Assembly (NCBI GenBank): GCA_003427395.1 | Contig: BFEA01000007.1 | Span: 5,914,843-5,944,842 of the forward strand | Origin: Chara braunii | Taxonomy: Eukaryota > Streptophyta > Charophyceae > Charales > Characeae | DNA: 30,000 bases | Direction: 5' to 3' | In this document: positions 10,625 through 20,702 of the stretch, one piece after another | Layout of the letters: each line of letters opens with the position of its first letter | Numbering within the stretch: position 1 is the first letter of the stretch | Position numbers and translations under genes: made by a program | The notes under the pieces: generated by a model | What the model was told of the DNA's origin: nothing | What the model saw: only the letters and a program-made list of their open reading frames with translations | Database searches by the model: none

Positions 10625-11370
10625 TCAATTTTTTATCTCTCTTGTCTTTCGCATGCCTCGTGGTATGCTCGCGATGGTGAGTAGGATTGTTTTGCGTACT
10701 TCTTCTTTTCCTACTCTCGCGTTTACGTGGGGCACGTTTTTTGCATTCCATAATAACTGGTTCTTTGTGATTTCACTCAATCTGCAAGCAACATGATCAT
10801 CCATCTTTGGCAGTTGGGAGGTAGCGCAATCACATTCAGGTGGTTTTTCCATTACCTGCCTGTGGTTGTGCAACATCTCGCCAACCGTTTTGGACTTCTT
10901 GAACATTACTCTCATACAGGATGCCAAATCCCTGGCCAAATTTTCATTTTGCACATTATCCAAAATTTCATTTGAAGACGCATTTCTGTCTTGTTTGAGA
11001 TTGATATCCGCTGCGAATGGAATCTTGAAAATGAGCCTTCTCTTTATATTGAATGCAATTTTTTTTTTGAGATCCGTGTGAATATCCCTTTAATTGTTCC
11101 TTTCTGTTTCTTTCCTGTTATCGATCCAACTTTCGATAAGAGAATGAGCATATCATCCAGCGTTAGTTTATACAACTCTTTCCTTTTCCATGGTGCCCGA
11201 AGACAGTTGATTGGAATATTCCTGTGTTTATTCGTTGCGGGTTCTGTGTATGCTAGCTGGATTACACAAAACATACAGCCTTGTTCAATCTTCTTTCTGC
11301 ATTCTTTTAGTTTGAATTTTGTGTTTTCAATTTCAACGATTGTGGATCCAAATGTTCGTTTAATTACCTT
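10625..11370 (-). pseudogene. PLE-A linker: APWKRK block and CxC/DDHV zinc-like motif
   Basis: This lies between the nuclease and the RT. INCLRAPWKRKELY near 11205 matches INLLRAPWKRKSLY of PLE-B. After a frameshift at an A10 run (about 11060) the reading continues to KSKTVGEMLHNH and then CDC...DDHVACRL near 10890-10820, matching VGDILHNH and CTC...DGHVQVRL in PLE-B. The spaced Cys/His residues could form a zinc-binding knuckle, which is inference. The segment ends in a TGA near 10625. Confidence 0.7.
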
Positions 11371-11960
11371 TCATTTTTCGTTCCACAGTCTTCCTGCTGT
11401 GCAGTAGATCGTTGCTTTGGGCTGCAGTAATTGCGTGAGCTTTGTGGTATATCCTGATCGCACTGATTTGAACAATATTGGTATATCATGATTTATACTG
11501 CTTCTCCTGTGCTTCGTTCCTCTTCTTCCTCGTATGGTATTCCGAGTCTTCTTACCTTTTCCCCTTGTGTTCAAGAACGGGTTCAGTCTCTTAATTAGCG
11601 CATTTTCCATAGCTGTAACCTCTGATTTCACCCCAGTCCATACTGATATCAGAACGTACTTCTCCCAGCCAAACTTCCGTAGCCAACTATATAACTTTCG
11701 CTGCATCCCCCTGTTCGGGTTTCTAGCTAAGTTAACGTGTTCGCACCACCGTTTCTCCGGTCTTCTACCTGTCTTACCAATGTACATGTGTTTCACCATG
11801 GCGAAATCAGAACATGTACGCTATAACTAGCCATTAGTAATGATTCTACAGTTTGATACTGAGCAGTCCATAGATCAACTATAGGGCCTGCCCACGGGAT
11901 GTTTCCATCCAGTGCTAGTGACATAAACAAGAGTCTGTATCGTTCATTGTACGGGTGACA
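11371..11960 (-). pseudogene. PLE-A pre-nuclease block and GIY-YIG endonuclease
   Basis: Reading starts in the frame at 11960 with an LLFMSLALDGNIPWAG segment that aligns with LLVLALCLRGDIKWGK of PLE-B. It runs to VHVLISPW, the 'GIY' strand. A 1-base shift at about 11797 leads to HMYIGKTGRRPEKRWCEH, the 'YIG' strand and the helix with the catalytic Arg and a His. MENALIKRLNPFLN carries the conserved Glu and Asn. All typical GIY-YIG catalytic positions are therefore present in this copy, although the frame is broken. Such nucleases nick target DNA for PLE insertion. Confidence 0.82.
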
Positions 11961-12154
11961 TTCACTGATCTTTCACGTACTCACTAGCCGTTCGATCGTC
12001 ATCGCTAGTCTGTGTATCTGTTCCCATTTTTGTGCCGTGGTGAGTTCTTCCGCTGGCAGTGGTCCGTTCACCTTCCCGATAGGTCTTCCTTGCTTGACGA
12101 TGTGTCCGATGAATTACTTTCTTCATCTCCCTCGTCATCTTCCTAGCTTGATTC

Positions 12155-12718
12155 CTAGCTAGCCCCCTCCTCATTTGTTTCTTCGTAGCTGGATGCCTCG
12201 TTCCTGATGTTATTGTCAATCCTGATGTTGTTAGGACCAGGAATGATATGTGTTTCGAGATCTGAGTCTCGTTTGAAGTCTCTTCCGTTGTCTTGAATCA
12301 GCCCTGGCGCTTTGCGCAGATCAGATATTGCTTGTGGTTTATCCTTGTATCTGATCTCGTGCGTCTTACACAGTTTCTTGAGATCGAGATGATGTAGGCG
12401 CAGTAGTTGTGTATCCGTTAACGGCTCGCGGTCCAAATTGATGGTGCGCTTTGTCTTCATCCTGATTGCTGCAGTGCGATGCCTTGCCTTTGTTCTTCCC
12501 TTCTTGGGATGTGGAGGAAACAGTTGGCCTTGTCTGCTTCGCCTTGGCATGCTAGCTTGGTCGACTATAGCTTGGAGTGCTGCGGTTGACGTGTACTGAT
12601 GCTGGTAGTCCAGACACCGGTCCAGGATAGTGGTACAAATACAGGGATGATGACACGATTGGTGTGCATGTCCTCGTCGGTTTGTTAATCTTCTGCAGCG
12701 CTCCTTTAACTGCCGCAA
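12155..12718 (-). pseudogene. PLE-A SAP-like segment
   Basis: A basic region (PKKGRTKARHR) is followed by LDLKKLCKTHEIRYKDKPQA at about 12385-12325, which resembles a SAP DNA-binding helix pair. PLE-B has VQ*LCRKRGVTYKRK at the matching place. The segment overlaps the preceding frame at 12552-12718, which is where the reading frame changed. A SAP role in DNA binding is inference from the short motif. Confidence 0.55.
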
Positions 12719-13397
12719 GATCGTACTTCATAAGCTTGAGGTCATTTACGTCTCTCCGAACTTCGGACACAAGTTTTTCCACATTGCCTTCGTCTTGAGT
12801 TGTTTTTTGTCCCGCTCCGCTTGAGCGTGCTTGCTTGTTTGTACCTTTTGCTTTCTCTGTTATCTTCTTACTTGGCGAGTCTTCCCTCAGCGCTTTATCC
12901 AGGATCGACTTGAGTTTAGAAGCAGTGACTGGATCCTTTGCCTTTGGTTCCGTAGGTGTCACTTCAGATGTCTTCATGCCACCATCGTTCTTCTCTGGTG
13001 TCGCTGCTTTATTGTCTGCCGGCTTCGAGGTGAGTTGCTCCAACATCTTTAACACTTTGTCCATCTCCCGTCGTAGCTTGGAAATTTATTCCTTCAGGTC
13101 TGTCGTGAACCATTCACGATTTCCTGGTCGAGGAAAATCGTTGCGTCGTTGTTCCCATTGTGGTCGAACAAAACGCTTCGGAGAATCCGATACATCCCTT
13201 CTCCTCCTAGGTGATGGAGATCTTGATCTATGTCGTCGATCTCTCGGTGATCTGGACCTCCCTCGACGCGAGCGTTTCCGGTCATGCGACCCAGCGGACG
13301 ATGACGAGTGCCTGCACCTCCTTCTGACCGACGGTGAACGGGAACGTGCCATCTTCTCTGAAGTGTCCGGACCTTCGGTTGCATTCCTCACAGTCAA
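12552..13397 (-). pseudogene. PLE-A N-terminal Arg/Ser-rich and coiled-coil-like region
   Basis: 13397-13089 encodes an SR-repeat-like basic stretch with many RS/SR dipeptides and RRGRSRSPRDRRHRSRS, similar in composition to SR splicing proteins. A single TAA (13088-13086) separates it in the same frame from ISKLRREMDKVLKMLEQL and a Lys/Glu/Ala-rich region likely to form coiled coil. It probably serves as an RNA- or DNA-binding, ORF1-like part of the PLE protein. An independent host SR gene is unlikely because the frame runs into the PLE blocks. Confidence 0.55.
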
Positions 13398-13815
<418 letters not shown>

Positions 13816-13856
13816 CCATGCACGCAGAGAGATGGAGAGTGGCTACGTCTATCGAT

Positions 13857-14100
13857 AGGATGAGCAAAATTGGAATGAATCTTCCACTAGAATATGGAAA
13901 TAGACACTGCTTTCTAGCCATGCGTGCAAAGATTAGAGATCGGATGAGCAAAATTGGAATGAATCGTCCACTAGAATATGGAAATGTACACTGCTTTCCA
14001 GCCCTGTGCGAAAACAAAGAGAGAGAGGCTACTTCCATCGATAGGATGAGCAAAATCAGAATGAATCTTCCGTTAGAACATGGAAATAGACACTGCCACT
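13857..14100 (+). repeat. three direct copies of the ~55-bp dispersed repeat
   Basis: Copies lie at about 13857-13915, 13941-13998 and 14041-14100. They share GGATGAGCAAAAT, GGAATGAATC-TCC, TAGAA-ATGGAAAT and ACACTGC. Between copies lie short GA-rich or unrelated segments. The cluster lies between GA-type arrays, as at 8062-8297. Confidence 0.88.
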
Positions 14101-14127
14101 TTTCTTACTTTTTTTTTGTGTATGTGA

Positions 14128-14168
14128 CAGAGAGAGAGAGACACACACACACAGAGAGGGAGAGAACA
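14128..14168. repeat. short GA/CA microsatellite
   Basis: GA units, a short CA array and more GA units close the cluster of dispersed repeats. Confidence 0.85.
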
Positions 14169-14250
14169 GGTAAGTCTTCAACCTCGCGGCTGACCGTACA
14201 CTACTTCCCTACACTGATAAAAGTTGCTAATGTGAGAATTTTGACATCCG

Positions 14251-14423
14251 GGCCATTCGTGGTACTACCGGCCCTGACGTCCCTGATAGCCCCGCGATCG
14301 CGATCCAGGCCATTCGTGGTCCTACCGGTCTGACGGCCCGGATTGCCCTGCGATCTTAAAACTTCAAGATCACGGGGCAATTGGGGACGTCGAGCTGGTA
14401 GGACCGCGCACGGCCTGGATCGC
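14251..14423. repeat. three copies of a ~57-bp unit, the last two as a large inverted repeat
   Basis: Units: 14251-14299 (+), 14300-14359 (+) and 14363-14423 (-). The second and third units are reverse complements along about 60 bases, both ending in GCGATCCAGGCC and sharing GGTCCTACC, at roughly 80 percent identity with a loop of only a few bases. The DNA or RNA could fold into a long hairpin. Confidence 0.85.
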
Positions 14424-14690
14424 CGCGCAATGTTTGGACTATCGGTGGGGCCCTGTGTTTTTCTTTTGTCGAGGACCTGTTTGCAGGCCAACGAAAGTTA
14501 GGGTTGCAATGAAAACAAAAAATAAAAAATCGTAGACACTAGGAAAAGAATAATCACTTGGCAACAAAATGGACATAAAATATGGAAAGGCCAAAGGAGC
14601 GGGTCTACTAATTTCTTCCACGATGCCATGAGGCACCCTTTGGGTAGACAAATACCTATCAGCCCGTATGAACAGCCAACTGATTGAAAA
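14424..14690. other. unassigned DNA before the LINE
   Basis: Nothing recognisable here. It may contain the 5' end of the LINE; the start of that element could not be placed. Confidence 0.4.
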
Positions 14691-15458
14691 ATGGCCCCAT
14701 CTCAAGCGATTCACCCCCCCCTCACAAGCAATACATCTACACCCACGATCACCAACCAGACTGTCCAGGGGAACCGGCCCCACGGGAGATCCTGGATAGT
14801 AACACTAACAAACGAGAGGACCTCCCCCCCGCATGACCAGGAGATGGGGACAAGAGGGGTAGGGGGAAAAGGGGTTGAGGGAACTCTTCGGCAAAACCAA
14901 GAGGTAGGAATAGGGAGGGGGAGGGGGAGGGGGACGGAAGTAGAGATGAGGGTCAAGTAAGAGGAGAAAATGTTGACTGAGGAAGATAAAAAAGAGGACG
15001 CAGGTAAACAAGTGGAAGCTGCACAAAAAATCAGTGAACGATAAAATAAGGTTACGGTGGATCTATAAGAGACTAGAAATGAAAGGCAGCCTGAAAGCAG
15101 TCCAAGAATTTTTCCTCATTCAACCTCTATCATCGACCGTCGTCACGATCCGAAGTCTATTCACGCAGGACAAACAACGGATGGAAGAGTGGAAGAGGCT
15201 TCGATGGGAGAGGGCGGAGGTATGCATATATCCATGGTAGCCCAAGAAACTCACCCCGGAGGAAATAAAAGAACACATGATGAAAGACTACTTCTGGGTT
15301 AAACTGAGATACGTCCAAGTGGAAGTACAAGCCATGTTAATCCACGACCTGGGATATAAATACACGATAGAAGACTTCATTGACCCACTCCCGTCGTATG
15401 TGGCAAAAAGAGTAACCATGTGATGTTAGCCCTGGACCGTCCTAGGGACCAACCTTTT

Positions 15459-15988
15459 TCCATCAACAGAAAAATTCCCATGAGTAATGAAAGTTGAAAA
15501 AACATTCCATAAAAAAAAAATTCTTCATATTTAAAAATTATCATTCCAATCTTTGTCCAATTTTAAAATTTTCAATTTAATTTGATAAGTTCTTGTCTAA
15601 ATATGACTTTGTTCTTCCTACTACATCTATTTGTTCAAGATGGAACGAAAGTCTGGACAAGTGTATGAAATGTTTGAATTAGACTTTCATTCTACTACAA
15701 CAAATATCGTATAATTTAGATTGGCTTAACCTATTTATGACCGTAAATCCTTACTTAGAATGACAGTCCAATTAAAATATTTCATGAACTCATCCAGACT
15801 TTCATTCCATCTCTAGCATTCAGTTCAAATAAGAAGGGATACCCCATTCTTGGAAGGAAAGTTTTAAAGTACGACGGGAAATTTTAAAATTGGAATGACA
15901 TTTTTTAAGGTGGAATGAAAATTTAAAATTTAGAATGTAATTTTACTTTAGAATTATTATTTAATTCTGAGAATTTTTTTTGTTGATC
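15459..15988. mobile_element. AT-rich insertion, candidate MITE
   Basis: A sharply AT-rich block of about 530 bp with no coding capacity interrupts otherwise GC-richer LINE ORF1 DNA. Its ends form an imperfect inverted repeat: ATCAACAGAAAAATTC at the left, and the reverse complement of the right end reads ATCAACAAAAAAAATTC. The interior repeats TGGAATGA/TCATTCCA many times. No target-site duplication was found. Confidence 0.4.
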
Positions 15989-16060
15989 GATGATATCACC
16001 CCGTTTAAGATGGGAGGGAAAATCCACCAAATCCACAAAGCGCGCAAGTTCAGATCCTGA

Positions 16061-16120
16061 TGTTTTAAGTGTAGAGCGTACGGTCACCCGTGCACAAAAT
16101 CGACATGCCCTCTGCACCCG
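16061..16120 (+). other. zinc-knuckle-like motif in LINE ORF1
   Basis: The frame reads CFKCRAYGHPCTKSTCPLHP. Cys-x2-Cys-x4-His fits the first three ligands of a CCHC knuckle. The fourth Cys is displaced (positions +2 and +7 after His instead of +5). An in-frame TGA lies immediately before the first Cys. Confidence 0.55.
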
Positions 16121-18170
16121 AATAACAATCGTCCCACAGTAGAAAGGCTGCAACGTGATCCTCACAGGTCGAACAAGTGGTACTACACAGTCGACCTGGG
16201 AAATGATGGCTGGGTATAACTGGAAGACCTAGATCCATAAGGACCGGCTAACAGATGGACTTGGGAGGGAAGGGGGGATCAATGCAGGACCACTAAACCA
16301 CCGAATGACTGGACGCCCCGACAGGGAACAACCGATAATAAACCAGGGGGTAGACCAGAACACCTAGCAAGATCCCCGGGGATGGGGAACAAACCCCCCA
16401 ACTGGTGGGAGCTGCAATCCCTCCAAGGGCCAAACAACCAGGACAACCACAACCACAACAAGGAAGCGCGCAAAAGAAACAAAAGCAATTAGTGGTGGGG
16501 CCAGCGTTGGGGGACTACCTGCCAATAGGGAACCAACAAAGCGGCCAAGGAAGGAGGGGGGGGGGGGGGGGGGAGCAAAAAATGACAAGTGTTAAAGAGG
16601 AAAGAACCAGGACAGGTGAACACACTTGAGACAGTGGGTGTCAGAATTGACAACCCCAAGCCCGACAATGACAAAGAAAAACAGGACGTGTTTGAAAAAA
16701 CCTTCGGACCGGTCCCTATGGAAGTAGAGGTTATACTAGGCACTTCCCCCCCACCGACCCCCCTAGATATAGAAATGGAAGAAGCTGTAGAAACAGGGGC
16801 AGAACAGATCTCACAAGTAAACACAGAGGAAAATACAACAACAAACAACGAAGGAGATAAATTTAAGGAGTTGCCAGAATGGCTGATGGAGAACCTTTAA
16901 ATTAAGTATGAAGGTAGAAATGAGGAGTTTTGAGACCACACGTACATGACCTTGATCCCTCTACTCGAAAACAATGGGAGCCTCCTAACTGCCCTGTTGA
17001 ACGGACTGCCAGAAGGAACAAACTGGTGAGAAACCTACCAAAAACTCCTCACCATCGTGCTCAATCGCTTCCAGCTACCCAAGAGCAGCACCGCCAAGGA
17101 GGGGAAGAATGACAGCCTGATCACAGTCCTCTCACCCAAAGAGAGCGAAAATCTCAATACAGCCCGATCGAATAAGTCTGCCCCACAACAACAAGCAGGG
17201 GTTGGTGCAGTTGGAAAAATGGCCAAGGGAAATCCAAAAGGGGGAAACAATGAAACGGTCAGCAAGACTCAAGAGGAAGAGAGAATGCCAAAAAAACGAG
17301 AGTACCAAGGAGAGAGAAGAAGACAGAGAGAAAGGAGAGAATGGAAGGAAAGGAAACAGGAAAGGGAACAGAAACGAGAAAAGGAAGGGAAGATTGTAAA
17401 GGCTAGCAGCAAGGAGGAGCAAGGAGAGCGAGGAAACCAGGAAACGGGTGACGCAGTCGAAGACAAAACAGTGAACAGGAAAGGGGAGGAGATAGAAAAG
17501 TGGGAAGCAGGGAAAGGGATGGTGGAAGAGGGCGCAGAGGGGGAGAAGAAGGAGGAAGGGAATCATGAGAAATAAGAGGGAGGAAACTAAAAGGATGGAA
17601 AACGTGTTAGAAAAGGACAAGGAAGGCCTGTGCCCCGCACTGGCCGCCTGAAAACGAGAAGCGGCCGCACAACAAGAACAAGAAAAAATGCAGAACCTTT
17701 CCCCCCACCCCCACCCCCCCCAGACCTGGACCTCACAAGCAAACGCCAAAAAAATTATCACATGCTCGACAAAGGTGGGATGACGAGCATGCCATTAGAT
17801 ATAGGACTGGTTTTGGTACTGGTTAGATGCAGGGACGATTCCTCGGAAATAAGCCTCTCAGTACAACCAAGGGCAACATACGGGGAAATCACTGTTAAAG
17901 GTCGATTTGTGTTCCTCCTCTCTCTCACGACATGGGGAGGTGGTCCAACACTTTTAAAGTCGGACATAGTTCAACTGGCCTAAGACCATCTCCCGTAGGG
18001 TGCCTCCTCCTCCCTGGTGATCTCGTATGGCGAGCACAGATTGTCGGCGAAGGATGTATATCTGAGATACGAGCAGGCAAGAGTGGAGGGTCTCCACTGG
18101 TTCAACCAAGAGATGCTAATGGACTTGCCGCTACTTAAACCACAGGTCCCCCCGCCACCGAAAACCCCTG

Positions 18171-18640
18171 GTACCGGTGAGTTAGGGCCGGGTTGTACGG
18201 AGGGGCGGCGACCGTACTCAGGCGCCGGGTTGTGCGGAGGCCGACGGGTCCAAAATCCCGCCATTTTTCAAGCGGCAACTTTGTCGATTTTTCGTGCTCA
18301 GAGTAATTCACCAAAATGTTTGAAAATTTGAGGGTCCGTAGAATAGGTCTTGATCTTTCAGGGAAAAATATCAGAAAAAAATAAAAATAAAAATCATTTT
18401 GACGGTGAAATAATTGCCTCGCCGATTCGATTTATTTGAAATTTTTGTCGCAAAATTTCGTACGGAGGCCCGCCCGGTTTTCCACACTGTACTACCGGTA
18501 GCCGTCGCGAAACGGCGCTACCGGTACCCCGAGGTTTTTTTCATGAGGGTGACCTGTGGTTTAAGATCAAGGTTTGCGACCCTTGGTCTGAAACATACAT
18601 CATATCCTTCTTAACAAAATTCTGACAAATGGGACCCTGC
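18171..18640. other. non-coding insertion-like stretch between LINE ORF1 and endonuclease
   Basis: No LINE-like reading is seen. A GCCGGGTTGT-CGGAGG segment occurs twice (about 18187 and 18226). A GC-rich hairpin lies at 18493-18525 (ACCGGTAGCCGT pairing with ACGGCGCTACCGGT around CGCGA). It may be a small inserted element or LINE inter-ORF DNA. Confidence 0.35.
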
Positions 18641-18689
18641 AGAAGGGCGACCTATTGGACAAAGAGTCATGGTTGCCACTGTACAAAAT

Positions 18690-20169
18690 AAAACTTTCAG
18701 GGAAAGTTAAGAAGTGAAATGCAAGAAATGAATGTGATAGACGCGCTTGACAACAAAGACAAACAATGGAAGCTCATTAAGAGGACAACTGACCTAGATC
18801 TGCTCTCACGAAATTTAAATGGACTGACATCTGCAAAACAATCTAAACAGCGAGCGATCATGGAGCTCCTGAGAGGGGTGGAAGGGAGAAACTGACCTGA
18901 TGTCATATGCTTACAGAAAACTCACCTGGCCGACAACCCTGAACACAACCATGTGCACAAAGAGATTTGGCCATACCAGGCCTACTGAGCCCACGCCCCA
19001 AGACCAGGTAGTGAAGGAGTAGCCATATGGCTCCCAGTGGGGTCTAGAGTCAAACCACTTAACTAGGAGGCAGTCCAAGAAAATGAGAGATAGGTGTACA
19101 TCCTCGCGATGTTATAGAGGTGGTCAGCATCCTAAATGTCTATGACCCGAACGACCCTCGAGAACGACAACTCTTCTTTGAAGCACTAAAAACAAAACTG
19201 TCGGTGGGCATACCATTAATACCGGTAGGAGACTTTAACGCAACCCATACCGATGGCATGATAAATGGAAGATTCCATCACCTTGCCCCTTTTACGTAGA
19301 AAATGATGGGAGGACCATTGCTGATCTGACCCAAACCCTTTACCTCATAGATATGTTCAGGCAGGCATTCCCTACCCGACGAAAGTTCACTTGCTTCCAT
19401 AAAAACCAGGCAGAGAACGTATCTAAATCACCCATTGACCTTATTCTTATCTCAGAGGAATTGCAAGGGGCTTTACAGATGGCGTAAATATTTCCCTACA
19501 GCCCCCACTTGGGGCTGGACCATGCAATGTGCCTTGCCATCTTCTCACTCCGAAAAAAGCCAGACCAAGGGAGAGGATTTTACAAACTCAACCCATCCCT
19601 GTTGACCATAGACTGCTTCAAGACCTATTTGAAAGAAGTGTGGGCCTACCGACGCCAACAAAAACGCATATTTCAGAACTACACGTTATGGTTCAACAAC
19701 GGCCTCACATTCCTGGACCGCAAGTACAGTTGAGTACTGAAAACTGCTCGCAGTTCCACGCCACGCTGGAGAGATGGACCTTTAATATAGATTACAACAT
19801 CTCCAACGACAAGAAGACGATATAAGTAGTGCCACAAGGTTAACAAAACTAGCCAACGGGATACAGACACTGGAGACCTGGATCTTAGATTGTTTGAAAC
19901 ATCAACGACGGGGCATTAGGATCTGGGAAAAACTTCACAAACACAACATGGAAGGTGCTAAGGACACAAAATTATTCACAATGGCCAGGACAAAGCTTGG
20001 GTGATAGAAAATAGAAGCCTTAGAGGACCCAAATGTCCACCAACGTCCGTTGTTAACATCAACCGCGACTTGCAAAAGAAAAGCAAGAGACTTCTATCGA
20101 AACCTCTTTACATCAGTGTGAGACCCAACCAGAGGCGCAGAGGGTGGAGGAAATTGACCCTCTCCTTAC
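18690..20169 (+). pseudogene. LINE endonuclease (APE-type) and linker, decayed
   Basis: Fragments of an L1-type apurinic-like endonuclease occur in order. LLSRNLNGLTSAKQSKQR starts near 18811. DVICLQKTHLAD lies near 18900, where the QET-type catalytic Glu is Lys. Then come VVSILNVYDPNDPRERQLFFEAL (about 19115-19185), VGDFNATH (19225-19248, catalytic Asp and Asn kept) and GLDHAM at 19512 (usual SDH, Ser changed). After this come GRGFYKLNPSLL and a linker ending in FYRNLFTS and EEIDPLL before 20170. Many stops and frameshifts. The enzyme would nick target DNA for target-primed reverse transcription. The fragment stops where the PLE-derived sequence begins. Confidence 0.85.
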
Positions 20170-20702
20170 TGAACATGGCTATCAGCACGAGCACAGAGCC
20201 TACCACGAAAGACTTGGACTGGGAAAATCGGTACTTCCTAGAATACTTGCAACGACATCTGAGCCATGAGAACCACGTACTTGGGTTAATTTCGGGGTAC
20301 CAGTAAAGGCCCCCCCCTTTACTGGCCTCCCTTGGTACTTTCCAGGTTTTGATTTTCGTTTTCTTTTTCGCAGTTTTGACGGCGGCAGTAATGCCCCACG
20401 CGATTGAGTACAACGGAATTTTTTTTTTCGATTTTGTGAGCTGTAGCTGGATCTTTTCGTAGTGAGATTCGACATTGGTACCTGGCCTGCGACGGCGCTG
20501 CCTACGCGGGTGAATACGAACGAAAATCATAGAGTTACTAATCATGCTGAGTAGTAATAGGAATGAAATTTGGAGTTACTCTCCTCTCGAGCTGAGCAGC
20601 AAGGACAGAAGGTTCGAGTACCGGTATGTTTCCCGGTGTCGAAAGGTGTACTTTTTGTTGTGAGAAGTAAAGTTCGAAGTCGCCTTTCATTTTTGTTGTA
20701 AT
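20170..20702 (+). repeat. left 533-bp direct repeat (PLE-B 3'-end copy, pseudo-LTR-like)
   Basis: This matches 26090-26622 along its whole length at roughly 93 percent, mostly transitions. The right copy is the 3' untranslated end of PLE-B, so the left copy is either the 3' part of a tandem upstream PLE-B copy (the pseudo-LTR layout known from PLEs) or a separate 5'-truncated insertion. LINE linker reading runs right up to 20170 and the match begins there. Confidence 0.9.

Larger units (their letters stand above)
9135..13397 (-). pseudogene. PLE-A: decayed Penelope-like retroelement polyprotein with N-terminal GIY-YIG nuclease
   Basis: Read on the minus strand, successive frame segments give one collinear protein of about 1,400 codons: Arg/Ser-rich N-terminus (13397-13089), Lys/Glu coiled-coil-like region (13085-12552), SAP-like motif (about 12390-12317), acidic/basic linker (12219-11962), pre-nuclease block (11960-11800), GIY-YIG (11799-11550), APWKRK block (about 11200), CxC...DDHV motif (about 10850), SPLDRN motif (about 10520) and RT (about 10330-9135). 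Every block after the N-terminus has a counterpart in the same order in PLE-B. Lesions visible: a TAA at 13088-13086, frameshifts near 12600-12700, 11797, 11060 (A10 run), 10640 and 9745, and a TGA at 11373-11371. The motif A Asp is replaced by Asn. This is a dead copy; the block order and homology are clear, the exact ends are not. Confidence 0.85.
14691..18170 (+). pseudogene. decayed LINE ORF1-like region
   Basis: A series of broken open frames precedes the LINE endonuclease on the same strand: a Pro/Gly/Arg-rich start (14691-14960), a WIYKRLEMKGSLKAVQEFF-type segment (15034-15240, continuing past a stop to about 15420), a zinc-knuckle-like motif (16061-16108), acidic and Gln-rich stretches (16405-16900), a highly charged Lys/Glu/Arg region (17057-17575) and a final conserved-looking part (17750-18160). 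L1-type LINEs of plants carry an ORF1 with a CCHC knuckle that binds element RNA. The identification rests on position and the knuckle, not on a full domain match. An 18-G run (16556-16573) and an AT-rich insertion (15459-15988) lie within it. Confidence 0.5.

Noticed and set aside
20108-20545. Minus-strand ORF in the left PLE-B terminal repeat, also open in the right repeat (25954-26466)
   Set aside because: The two frames stay open over about 125 codons, but roughly 15 of about 25 base differences change the amino acid, as expected without selection. Low divergence explains the shared open frame.
20170-20702. Hammerhead ribozyme in the PLE terminal repeat, as known from other PLEs
   Set aside because: I searched both strands by eye for the CTGATGA and GAAA core and did not find a convincing pair. 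A covariance-model search could overturn this.
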